DNA of 6,239 bases from an uncultured Oligoflexia bacterium (GCA_950060715.1 CATLVA010000099.1:1-6239); one strand, 5' to 3'. Numbered from the stretch's first letter, positions 1 through 6,045 are shown. Made by a program: numbers and translations. The notes: generated from the sequence alone by a model not told the origin.

Positions 1-336
1 ATCCGCTAAATTCTGCTTTGATATTTTGATTTCCCCGCGGCTTAAGTCGAACTCTGCACTACCTCTTCTAGAACCCAAAAAATTCCAACCAACTATATCG
101 TCTATATATCCGTTGTAGTCGTCATCAATTCCATTGTTTGGAATCTCTTTTTGGTTGAGCCAAAGTTTGTTTTGAATTAAGGGATGACTTAAATCAAATC
201 CACTATCAATGATGGCAATGATCACAGGTTTGGCCGAGTCCGGTAGGAGAGGGGGAGTCTTTGAATGACCGGATTGTTCTATATGCCACGAGGCAAAAGA
301 TTTAAGTGAAAATAGCAGTAGAACTAGCCCCTTCAT
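1..336 (-). CDS. Exported S8 subtilisin-like serine protease, N-terminal fragment (runs off left edge)
   Basis: This is the first 112 codons of a gene that continues beyond base 1. Residues 1-15 form a signal peptide (Lys2, hydrophobic LVLLLF core, likely cleavage after SFA), so the product is exported. Residues 38-51 (VIIAIIDSGFDLSH) are the subtilase block with the catalytic aspartate, Asp44. Residues 68-86 carry the N-G-x-D-D-D-x-N-G-Y-x-D-D stretch ending in GWNF, common in bacterial S8 proteases just after that block. The catalytic His and Ser lie outside the window, so activity cannot be judged. The ATG at 336 is the only sensible start: an in-frame TAG lies 12 bases upstream. No clear Shine-Dalgarno precedes it. 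The gene follows coaE on the same strand after a 60-base gap, so it may be co-transcribed with coaE. The role is probably secreted protein degradation; the substrate is unknown. Confidence 0.88.
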   Translation of the reverse strand, partial: MKGLVLLLFSLKSFASWHIEQSGHSKTPPLLPDSAKPVIIAIIDSGFDLSHPLIQNKLWLNQKEIPNNGIDDDYNGYIDDIVGWNFLGSRRGSAEFDLSRGEIKISKQNLAD

Positions 337-396
337 GAGGTTTAACTAGCATCGAACAACCTAATTTCAAATGCTTACTGTAATAAATACTTGAAT

Positions 397-1047
397 TCAG
401 TCTAAGGTAACCGCCGTGATAAAGCTTGCAAGTTGCTCTTCTAAGTACTTAAAATCTTTAGTATTTTCAATCACGAAATCCGAAAGCTCTCGCTTCTTTT
501 CAATATCCAACTGATGAGACAGTATGTTTTTCGCTAATTCTTCTGTATTTCCGTCTCTTTTCATCACCCGCTCAATTTGGGTGGCTGCGGACGCATAAAT
601 TAACAAGTTGATATCAATTTTATTTTGAATACCCCGCTCAAATAATAGGGGGACATCATAGATAAAATACTCGAACTTTGAATCATCATACTTTGCGAGT
701 TCTTGATTAAATTCATTCGGTAGATGAGAGAATAAATAATTTACTATTTTCTCTTTTAAGACAGCATCGTTGAAGAAGTGAATGCGTAGCTCTTTGAAAT
801 CAATTTTTCCACCGCTTATTACTTCTGGAATCGTTTGACTGATAAACTCAATTGTCTGCGGCTTCGCATATATTTGATGTATTAACTGATCTGCATCAAT
901 TAATGGGATACCTTTAGAGCGAAAGAAGTTTGACGCACTAGACTTGCCAGTAGCAATTCCTCCAGTAAGTCCGATGGCAGGCTTTGCACAGCAAAAAATT
1001 CTGTTTGTAGAAGTTAACTTAATATAGTCTGATTTGAGCTTATGCAT
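397..1047 (-). CDS. coaE: Dephospho-CoA kinase
   Basis: CoaE catalyses the last step of coenzyme A synthesis in the cytoplasm, phosphorylating the ribose 3'-hydroxyl of dephospho-CoA with ATP. The 216-residue product has the P-loop GGIATGKS (residues 29-36) in the typical IGLTGGIATGKS context, the family DAD motif at 51-53, the DVPLLFE motif at 131-137, and a C-terminal region (NILSHQ at 174-179, then LSDFVIEN at 188-195) matching the lid and the usual D-x-V-I-x-N block. Most CoaE proteins begin only a few residues before IGLTGG, but here about 24 extra residues precede it. No ATG, GTG or TTG codon lies between the P-loop and the ATG at 1047, and no Shine-Dalgarno is visible upstream, so the start is less certain than the identity. 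The gene is divergent from phhA, sharing a 49-base control region, and lies upstream of the subtilase gene on the same strand. Confidence 0.95.
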   Translation of the reverse strand: MHKLKSDYIKLTSTNRIFCCAKPAIGLTGGIATGKSSASNFFRSKGIPLIDADQLIHQIYAKPQTIEFISQTIPEVISGGKIDFKELRIHFFNDAVLKEKIVNYLFSHLPNEFNQELAKYDDSKFEYFIYDVPLLFERGIQNKIDINLLIYASAATQIERVMKRDGNTEELAKNILSHQLDIEKKRELSDFVIENTKDFKYLEEQLASFITAVTLD

Positions 1048-1068
1048 AACAAATTGTAGTATAGTTTT

Positions 1069-1080
1069 GTATAATTATAC
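1069..1080. promoter_or_regulatory. Palindromic divergent promoter candidate between coaE and phhA
   Basis: GTATAATTATAC is a perfect 12-base palindrome in the 49-base gap between the divergent coaE and phhA starts. It contains an exact TATAAT on each strand: 1070-1075 on plus and 1074-1079 on minus. Read as -10 boxes, these would start phhA transcription near 1082, about 15 bases before its ATG, and coaE transcription near 1067, about 20 bases before its ATG. No good -35 box is found at 16-18 bases spacing on either strand, so the promoters would be weak or activator-dependent. The palindrome could equally be an operator. This is inference from sequence. Confidence 0.5.
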
Positions 1081-1083
1081 CTT

Positions 1084-1088
1084 GGAGA
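1084..1088 (+). promoter_or_regulatory. Ribosome binding site that decides the phhA start
   Basis: GGAGA lies 8 bases before the ATG at 1097 and selects this codon over the upstream in-frame TTG at 1034. That TTG would add 21 residues unlike the family and would begin inside the coaE coding region. Confidence 0.8.
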
Positions 1089-1096
1089 GCACCGTT

Positions 1097-1921
1097 ATGA
1101 AAGGTCATACATATGTTTCAAATCCTGTAGACGAAAAAGGCTATGTTGAGTGGTCTAATGTTGAAGTAGATACTTGGGGAAAACTTGTTAATCGCCAAAA
1201 AGAGATAATCAAAGGGCGTGCATGTGACGAGTTTATTCAAGGGATTGATATTTTAAATTTTAAAGAATCTGAAATTCCTCAAATTCCGGATATAAATGCA
1301 AAGCTTGAAGAATACACGGGGTGGGGCGTAGCACCAGTGCCAGCTATTATTCAACCGAAAGAATTTTTCTCTCTGCTCGCAAATAAAAGGTTTCCAGCAG
1401 CGACTTTTATTCGCCTTCCTGAAGAGATGGACTATCTTCAAGAGCCCGATATCTTTCACGAGATTTATGGGCATACACCACTTTTAACTAATGAAGCTTA
1501 TGCTAACTTTATGGAGCAATTTGGAAAGCTTGCTTTGGAAATTGAGCCAAAAGATAGGCGAAGACTATTTAGATTGTTCTGGTTCACAATTGAGTTTGGA
1601 CTTATAAAAACCTCTGAAGGAATTAAAGCGTACGGTGGAGGAATCTTATCTTCAATTGGTGAGACTCAGTACTGCTTGTCTGGAGAACCAGAAATTGTTC
1701 CGTTTGACGCTCTCGAAGTTTTGAGAACTCCATATCGAATAGATATAATGCAACCTTTATATTTTTTAATTAACGACTTTGATGATTTGTTTAAAATCTT
1801 TGATAAAGACATTCCAGCTCTTCTCGAAGAGTCGAAGCGTTTAGGTGATTACCCTCCTAAATACCCACCCAAAGAAAAAGAAATTATTGATGAAGATAGT
1901 ATGGGAGCAATGAAATGCTAG
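1097..1921 (+). CDS. phhA: Phenylalanine 4-monooxygenase (tetrahydropterin- and iron-dependent)
   Basis: PhhA hydroxylates L-phenylalanine to L-tyrosine with O2 and tetrahydropterin, using mononuclear non-haem iron in the cytoplasm. The 274-residue protein is a typical bacterial single-domain enzyme, lacking the N-terminal regulatory domain of animal enzymes. The iron-binding triad is visible: His121 and His126 in DIFHEIYGHTPLL, and Glu166 in FWFTIEFGL. Other family blocks are the N-terminal W-x-x-L-x-x-R-Q segment (27-34), the RPE-like RLPEEMDYLQEPD region (106-118), YGGGILSS (179-186) and TPYRIDIMQPLYF (211-223). The ATG at 1097 is chosen for its GGAGA site and because the family fold begins just after it. 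The stop overlaps the phhB start by 7 bases, so the two are coupled. The pairing with the pterin dehydratase supports a working phenylalanine hydroxylation pathway, for tyrosine supply or phenylalanine breakdown. Confidence 0.97.
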   Translation: MKGHTYVSNPVDEKGYVEWSNVEVDTWGKLVNRQKEIIKGRACDEFIQGIDILNFKESEIPQIPDINAKLEEYTGWGVAPVPAIIQPKEFFSLLANKRFPAATFIRLPEEMDYLQEPDIFHEIYGHTPLLTNEAYANFMEQFGKLALEIEPKDRRRLFRLFWFTIEFGLIKTSEGIKAYGGGILSSIGETQYCLSGEPEIVPFDALEVLRTPYRIDIMQPLYFLINDFDDLFKIFDKDIPALLEESKRLGDYPPKYPPKEKEIIDEDSMGAMKC

Positions 1922-2172
1922 ATAATTTAGACGAGAATTGGAAAGTCATTGAAGGAACAAAGTTAAGGAGAGTTTTTGAATTTAAAGGCTTTCTAAAAAC
2001 AATGTCGTTTGTAAATGCCGTCGCTTGGGAAGCTAATACGATTATGCATCATCCTGATATGGAAGTTAGCTTCAATAAATGTGTGATTAACATTACAACT
2101 CATGATAGCGGAAATACTTTGACTGAGAAAGATTACGATCTTGCTAAAAGGATTGATCAGCTGTTTGTATGA
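1915..2172 (+). CDS. phhB: Pterin-4a-carbinolamine dehydratase
   Basis: PhhB removes water from the 4a-hydroxytetrahydropterin left by PhhA, giving quinonoid dihydropterin for reduction back to the cofactor. The 85-residue product is of normal length for this one-domain family. It shows the catalytic HHP motif (His45, His46), the following V-S-F-N-K-C-V-I-N-I-T block, the third histidine in TTHD (His63), and the C-terminal LTEKDYDLAKRID helix. The residue four before the first histidine is Asn41; in mammalian DCoH, as I recall it, this position is Glu. The ATG at 1915 overlaps the phhA stop by 7 bases, and GGGAG at 1903-1907 lies 7 bases upstream inside phhA. The gene in turn overlaps the next one by 4 bases (ATGA). 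The operon position makes recycling of the PhhA cofactor the likely main role. Confidence 0.95.
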   Translation: MLDNLDENWKVIEGTKLRRVFEFKGFLKTMSFVNAVAWEANTIMHHPDMEVSFNKCVINITTHDSGNTLTEKDYDLAKRIDQLFV

Positions 2173-3350
2173 GAGTTGTAATTTCAGATGATGGACCTGA
2201 TGAGTTTGAATACGATTTTGATCAAGAAGCAGTTATCTTAGGTCGTGGTTCAAATTGTGATATAGTCCTTCAAAGTGATCATATTTCCAGAAAGCATTTA
2301 GAAATTTCTAGAAAAAACGGAATCTTCTTTATTAAAGATTTAACGTTATCTAACTGGGTTTCATATAACGATGAAAAACTGCATAAAAATGTGGAGGTTC
2401 AATACTTCGACTTTGCCCCATTACTTTTACCTGGCGGATTTTCTGTAAAAATTGAAGATGAAAATGAAGTTTCAACTCTTGGTGAAGAGGTTGAGAGGGA
2501 GAAAGAAAATTCTCGTAGTCAGAAAATTGATATTTATAAAACAAAGCTCTCAAGTGCTGCACTCTTGGAAGATCGAAAAATAAAAAGACAGCGTGAGAGG
2601 GCCGTTAAAAGAGAAGAGATGGAGCTCAAGAAGAAAGCTGAGCTTAAAAAATATTCTATTCTATTTGCAGTACTTTTAGCCGTGGGTGGATATTTCTACT
2701 TCGAAGCAGGTGGCTTTAAAGAAGAAAATACACCTAAAGTAATCGCTGATCAACCTGTTAAACCTCAACCAATTAAAAAGGTAAAACAGAAAGTCTATAC
2801 TGGAGAGAAAATAGTTGAAGCTCCTGTTAAGAAAAAAGAAGAAAATAAAGTTGATTATCAAAAAATATTTTCCGATCTACAAAACAGCCAGGTAGGGTGT
2901 ACGCCTCTACTTATAGAAAATTTATGTAAAACGATTCTAAATGGGAAAGGTGTTTCCGAAAAAATATACGCAGACAAAAACAAATTGATTGTTTTTAAAA
3001 ATATCCGTTTAAGGTTTCAAAATATTTTCCAGGCCAACTATGACTTAATATCAAGGCTTATGAATTACGATGGAGCTTATGAATTTACAGCCGCTGAAAG
3101 TATTCTCGATAACAAAACTCTTGAAGGAATAGAAAAGGACCGTTTTCGAGAAATCATAGTATATGTCTTTATCGACACTTCTTTAGGCGATAAGCTTTCA
3201 AAAATTTTCAAAATAGATACGAGTATATACAGGAAGTATTCAACCAGAGACTGGGAATTTGCAGTTAATGAGTTGAAGACAAAACAGCGATTGAGATATT
3301 TTAATAAGAATTTTAAAAAATATATTGAATTAGTTCACGAGGTAAAATGA
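2169..3350 (+). CDS. Single-pass membrane protein with N-terminal FHA domain
   Basis: The gene is not a recognised named one, but its architecture is clear. Residues 1-95 form an FHA domain, a fold that usually binds phosphothreonine peptides: GRGSNCDI (Gly25, Arg26), HISRKH (Ser40, Arg41, His43), then SNWVSYN with Asn62 and Asn67. The usual NGT is degenerate (NWV), yet the main phosphopeptide-contact positions appear retained. Residues 103-161 are highly charged and probably helical, ending in a Lys/Arg-rich stretch. A transmembrane helix follows at about 162-178 (YSILFAVLLAVGGYFYF). The positive charge before it predicts the FHA domain in the cytoplasm. After a Lys/Pro-rich linker (about 185-225) lies a roughly 165-residue outer domain I cannot assign, with Cys244 and Cys253 possibly forming a disulfide. 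The gene overlaps phhB by an ATGA; the nearest purine-rich site is 17 bases upstream, so translation probably depends on coupling. A link to phenylalanine metabolism is not obvious. Confidence 0.85.
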   Translation: MRVVISDDGPDEFEYDFDQEAVILGRGSNCDIVLQSDHISRKHLEISRKNGIFFIKDLTLSNWVSYNDEKLHKNVEVQYFDFAPLLLPGGFSVKIEDENEVSTLGEEVEREKENSRSQKIDIYKTKLSSAALLEDRKIKRQRERAVKREEMELKKKAELKKYSILFAVLLAVGGYFYFEAGGFKEENTPKVIADQPVKPQPIKKVKQKVYTGEKIVEAPVKKKEENKVDYQKIFSDLQNSQVGCTPLLIENLCKTILNGKGVSEKIYADKNKLIVFKNIRLRFQNIFQANYDLISRLMNYDGAYEFTAAESILDNKTLEGIEKDRFREIIVYVFIDTSLGDKLSKIFKIDTSIYRKYSTRDWEFAVNELKTKQRLRYFNKNFKKYIELVHEVK

Positions 3351-4744
3351 AATACGATGTAGTGATAATTGGGGCCGGTTCTGGAGGACTTTCAGCGAGG
3401 CGAGAAGTAGCAAAGAAAACTCAAAACTACCTCGTGGTTGATGGTGGAACTTTGGGTACTACATGTGCTCGAGTTGGGTGCATGCCTTCAAAAGTATTAA
3501 TCCAGGCTGCGGAAGACTTTCACCGTAGAGAAAAATTTCTAGAACAGGGAATTCACGGTGCTGAAAAACTTTCTGTTAATACCTCAGAAGTTATGAAACA
3601 TGTGAGAAAACTACGTGATCGTTTTGTTCGTGGTGTAACAGGAGATATGCAGTCTTGGATGGACACTAATTTTCTAGAGGGCTATGCACGATTTAAAGAT
3701 CCTCACACTCTAGTCGTTGGAGATAAAGTCATTAGTGCTGATAAAATAATTGTGGCCACCGGATCGAAGCCAAGTTATCCACCTCAATTTGAAAATTTTA
3801 AAGAATTTTGTATCGACACTGATTCTTTTTTTGAAATGGAAGAACTACCAAAGCGTTGGGCAGTCTTAGGACTGGGAGTTATCGGAATCGAATTGGGACA
3901 ATCATTGCATCGCCTGGGACTCGAAGTCACGGGCATAGCTCGTAGAAGAAATATCTCTGGGATAACTGATCCTGAAGTGAATGAATATGTCAGTCGTAAA
4001 CTTAGCGAAGAGATGGATCTAAATTTTGATGGCGTAAAAAGCGTAAGAAAAACTGATAGCGGATTGGTGATAACTCTAAATGATAGAGAGATAGAAGTAG
4101 ACAAGGTATTGGTTACAACGGGGAGAAAGCCTTGTTGGGAAAGTGTTAATGGGCAGGTTCTAGGGGCCACCGACGGGATTCCTAAGTTTAATCCTCATAC
4201 TTTCCAGTTGGTTGAATTTCCCCATATCTTTATAGCTGGCGATAATACAGGTGACTTTCAGATCCTGCATGAGGCTAGCGATGAAGGAAAGATCGCAGGC
4301 TATAATAGTGTTAATGCAATTCAATCATTTAAAAGAAGAACTCCTTTAATGATTACTTTCTGTGATCCTAATATCGCTTTTGCAGGTAAGAATTTTGAGC
4401 AATTGAAGTCAGAAGGAGTTGACTTTAAGATTGGTCAAGTCAGTTTCGAAGGACAAGGTCGGAGTATCGTTAAGCTAAAAGAGAAGGGTATCCTTCGAAT
4501 CTACGGTGAAAATAAAACTGGTAAAATTCTTGGGGCCGAAATGATGGGGCCTAGTTGCGAGCACATCGCTCATCTTCTGAGTTGGGTTATTGAACAAGAA
4601 TTGACTGTCGATAAGGTATTATCATTTCCTTTTTATCATCCGGTTATTGAAGAGGGGCTAAGAACTGCACTGAGGGACCTAAGATCCAATTCGGGAGTTC
4701 AATCACCCCCGCTTGAGATCTTTGCACTTAAAGAAGAGCTTTAA
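3347..4744 (+). CDS. FAD-dependent pyridine nucleotide-disulfide oxidoreductase, dihydrolipoyl dehydrogenase-like
   Basis: The 465-residue flavoenzyme has the full class I layout. The FAD-binding GAGSGG lies at 9-14. The redox-active disulfide sits in TTCARVGCMPSK (Cys40, Cys45). The NAD(P)-binding GLGVIGIE is at 175-182. The second FAD contact is IFIAGDNTG at 294-302 (Asp299). The C-terminal dimerisation domain carries His431 and Glu436 (HPVIEE), matching the His-Glu pair of lipoamide dehydrogenases. All catalytic parts are intact. The ARVGCMPSK form differs from the NVGCIPSK of enzymes that serve 2-oxoacid dehydrogenase complexes and marks a side branch often labelled dihydrolipoyl dehydrogenase without proof. 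No E1 or E2 gene is nearby, so the true substrate is open. The start overlaps the FHA gene by an ATGA and has GAGG at 3339-3342. As the last operon gene beside phhA and phhB, it could supply reducing power for pterin recycling, but this is only inference. Confidence 0.92.
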   Translation: MKYDVVIIGAGSGGLSARREVAKKTQNYLVVDGGTLGTTCARVGCMPSKVLIQAAEDFHRREKFLEQGIHGAEKLSVNTSEVMKHVRKLRDRFVRGVTGDMQSWMDTNFLEGYARFKDPHTLVVGDKVISADKIIVATGSKPSYPPQFENFKEFCIDTDSFFEMEELPKRWAVLGLGVIGIELGQSLHRLGLEVTGIARRRNISGITDPEVNEYVSRKLSEEMDLNFDGVKSVRKTDSGLVITLNDREIEVDKVLVTTGRKPCWESVNGQVLGATDGIPKFNPHTFQLVEFPHIFIAGDNTGDFQILHEASDEGKIAGYNSVNAIQSFKRRTPLMITFCDPNIAFAGKNFEQLKSEGVDFKIGQVSFEGQGRSIVKLKEKGILRIYGENKTGKILGAEMMGPSCEHIAHLLSWVIEQELTVDKVLSFPFYHPVIEEGLRTALRDLRSNSGVQSPPLEIFALKEEL

Positions 4745-5849
4745 GAGTATCTAGCTCTTTTTTTGTGGCCTCTGGAAGGAATACTCCGCTTGATCCTGTA
4801 TTTCTAAAGATGATTTCTTCCTCATAAGCGTCATAGCATTTTTTTGCCATTTTTGTTTTTTGGTAATGGTGAATGCATTGCTTTAAGTAGATATCTCCTA
4901 AAGAGAAAAACATATTTTTTCCAAATCTAAACTCGGCCATGGCCAACCAAAATAAAACTTCACCCTCTTTGGTCTTACGTGGACTACTATAATAATTTCT
5001 GGCCAGCTCACCACTCACCATCATGAGGTCGATATCATGTGAGCCATCTAAGACTGATTCTTGGTGCATTGATTTAATTTTTTTCTTGAGGTTAACTTCC
5101 TTCTGCCAAAAATTTAGTTGTTTGTTCCATTTATTGATTTCACTAATTAAATACTTAGGTAGTCGATATTGAGAATCTAGTTTATTAATAAATTCTTGCG
5201 CTTTGTTCGGAGCGTTTTGTATTTTAGTGTAGATAAGCACTGAATTGAAAATGGATTGATAAAGTCTTTTATCGAAAAGTTGTTTTTGAGGTAGCAGGGA
5301 ATCATCAGATTTTGATTTAATATTATTTAAGATTATTCTTTTCGCTATTACCTTCTCATAACTTTTGAGTGCATCTTGATAGTCTCGTAAGATAAACTGG
5401 ATATTGCCTCTGTTAAAAGCATCGGTCTTAAAAACTTTATCGATAAGTTTATGATTAGTGATCTGTGTCTTTAATTTATCTTTGGGAAACTGGGTGTGAC
5501 ATGAAAGACAAAGATACCCAATCTGATTGATCTTCATTCTCGCCATGTATTTATTATCAGAATTGAAACTTATTTTGGCTTCTTCAATTTGTTCAAGAAT
5601 CGTTTCGTAGCTAGGTTCTAAAGTATTTCGATGTAATTCTTTACTATGTTTTGCTGCTAAAAAATTGCTCTCTAAATCGACCAGGTGTTTTTTAATTTCT
5701 TTTTCAAATTGAGGATCTGTAAATTTCATCTCAGAGCTAGATAAAGGAAGCAATTGCACCAAAGAATTGAGTGCTTGTTGCATCAACTGAGCGGTATTGT
5801 TTGCGTAGGCTATTGTGGCTATCAGCAGCAGGGAAAATATTAATTTCAT
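4728..5849 (-). CDS. Exported c-type cytochrome with cytochrome c'-like domain and TPR-like region
   Basis: I do not recognise a named gene. The 373-residue product starts with a signal peptide (MKLIFSLLLIATIAYA, likely cleavage after residue 16), placing it in the periplasm, where haem c is attached. A helical segment of about 95 residues ends in CLSCHTQFP, with the CXXCH haem site at 114-118. A helical bundle with the haem motif in its last helix is the pattern of cytochrome c' and c-556. Residues about 144-172 (FNRGNIQFILRDYQDALKSY region) look like a tetratricopeptide repeat. The rest is helical and ends in a Lys/Glu-rich tail with Cys325 and Cys338. The ATG at 5849 has AAAAGG 6 bases upstream; the adjacent in-frame TTG at 5852 would leave only 3 bases and is rejected. 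The 3' end overlaps the convergent oxidoreductase gene by 17 bases. Electron transfer or a haem-based sensing or scaffold role are both possible. Confidence 0.82.
   Translation of the reverse strand: MKLIFSLLLIATIAYANNTAQLMQQALNSLVQLLPLSSSEMKFTDPQFEKEIKKHLVDLESNFLAAKHSKELHRNTLEPSYETILEQIEEAKISFNSDNKYMARMKINQIGYLCLSCHTQFPKDKLKTQITNHKLIDKVFKTDAFNRGNIQFILRDYQDALKSYEKVIAKRIILNNIKSKSDDSLLPQKQLFDKRLYQSIFNSVLIYTKIQNAPNKAQEFINKLDSQYRLPKYLISEINKWNKQLNFWQKEVNLKKKIKSMHQESVLDGSHDIDLMMVSGELARNYYSSPRKTKEGEVLFWLAMAEFRFGKNMFFSLGDIYLKQCIHHYQKTKMAKKCYDAYEEEIIFRNTGSSGVFLPEATKKELDTLKALL
4731..4764 (+). terminator. Intrinsic terminator of the phhA operon
   Basis: Bases 4731-4740 (aagaagagct) pair with 4753-4762 (agctcttttt) over 10 base pairs with one G-T wobble, across a 12-base loop; the T run extends to 4764. 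The core of seven pairs (4734-4740 with 4753-4759) is perfect. The hairpin begins inside the last codons of the oxidoreductase gene and also lies within the 3' end of the convergent cytochrome gene. On the minus strand the hairpin is followed by a shorter T-containing stretch, so it may work weakly in that direction too. Confidence 0.7.
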
Positions 5850-5855
5850 CAATGA

Positions 5856-5861
5856 CCTTTT
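5856..5861 (-). promoter_or_regulatory. Ribosome binding site of the cytochrome gene
   Basis: On the minus strand this reads AAAAGG, 6 bases before the ATG at 5849. It favours that ATG over the TTG directly before it. Confidence 0.6.
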
Positions 5862-5886
5862 TTCTTTTATTCTAATGTAGTCAGAG

Positions 5887-5901
5887 TATCATTCTATGAT
5901 A
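5887..5901. repeat. Short inverted repeat in the divergent gap, possible operator
   Basis: TATCAT-TCT-ATGATA is a perfect 6-base inverted repeat with a 3-base spacer. It sits in the 69 bases between the divergent starts at 5849 (minus) and 5919 (plus). TATGAT at 5895-5900 inside it resembles a plus-strand -10 box, but I see no convincing -35 box. It could be a repressor site covering the promoter, or chance in AT-rich DNA. Confidence 0.3.
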
Positions 5902-5908
5902 AATATCA

Positions 5909-5913
5909 GGGAG
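5909..5913 (+). promoter_or_regulatory. Ribosome binding site of the truncated thioesterase frame
   Basis: GGGAG lies 5 bases before the ATG at 5919. A good site ahead of a frame of only 38 codons supports the view that a real gene began here before its body was lost. Confidence 0.55.
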
Positions 5914-5918
5914 TTAAT

Positions 5919-6035
5919 ATGAGTTTATGGTTTTCAGATTATAATCTTGATCAGATTAATCAACAGAATAAAAATACAATGGTTCCAAGGGAATATGGTT
6001 TTAACGGTCAATATTCATATTCATCCCTAATATAA
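5919..6035 (+). pseudogene. Truncated hotdog-fold thioesterase (PaaI/YdiI-like), N-terminus only
   Basis: The frame encodes 38 residues. The first 22 (MSLWFSDYNL, then DQINQQNKNTMV) match the usual start of YdiI/PaaI-type acyl-CoA thioesterases, where an aromatic-rich W-x-x-x-x-x-L-x-x-x-N segment leads to an N-T-M-V-like block before the hotdog core. These enzymes hydrolyse acyl- or aryl-CoA thioesters and are about 140 residues long. After Val22 (base 5984) the expected H-L-G-I-E-F-type continuation is absent. Sixteen unrelated residues follow, then TAA. Hotdog helix, HGG motif and catalytic acid are all missing, so no enzyme can be made. Either the gene was broken by a rearrangement or the sequence joins two different molecules here. 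The homology call rests on a short segment. A genuine small protein is less likely. Confidence 0.55.
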
Positions 6036-6045
6036 GGATAACCTT

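Noticed and set aside
337..396. Possible terminator or promoter between coaE and the subtilase gene
   Set aside because: I found no stable hairpin with a T run. TTGAAA is present on the minus strand, but no good -10 box follows at normal spacing.
1034..1096. Upstream TTG start for phhA adding 21 residues
   Set aside because: It begins inside coaE, lacks a ribosome binding site and encodes residues unlike the family; the ATG at 1097 has GGAGA at proper spacing.
1253..1474. Minus-strand open frame inside phhA
   Set aside because: It lies wholly opposite conserved PhhA sequence and shows no family motif.
2350..2861. Two minus-strand open frames opposite the FHA gene (2350-2562 and 2676-2861)
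   Set aside because: Both are short, the second is a Phe/Asn/Arg-biased shadow of Lys/Glu-rich sequence, and neither has recognisable motifs.
3784..4170. Minus-strand open frame of 128 codons inside the oxidoreductase gene
   Set aside because: Its Ser/Pro/Leu-rich composition is typical of an antisense shadow, it matches no family I know, and the plus-strand gene is fully supported by motifs.
5850..5852. TTG start for the cytochrome gene, one codon before the ATG
   Set aside because: It would leave only 3 bases to the AAAAGG site, while the ATG at 5849 has 6; the signal peptide is unchanged either way.
5919..6035. A genuine 38-residue small protein
   Set aside because: Its first 22 residues look like the start of a much longer thioesterase, and the remaining 16 have no distinctive features, so truncation is the better explanation.
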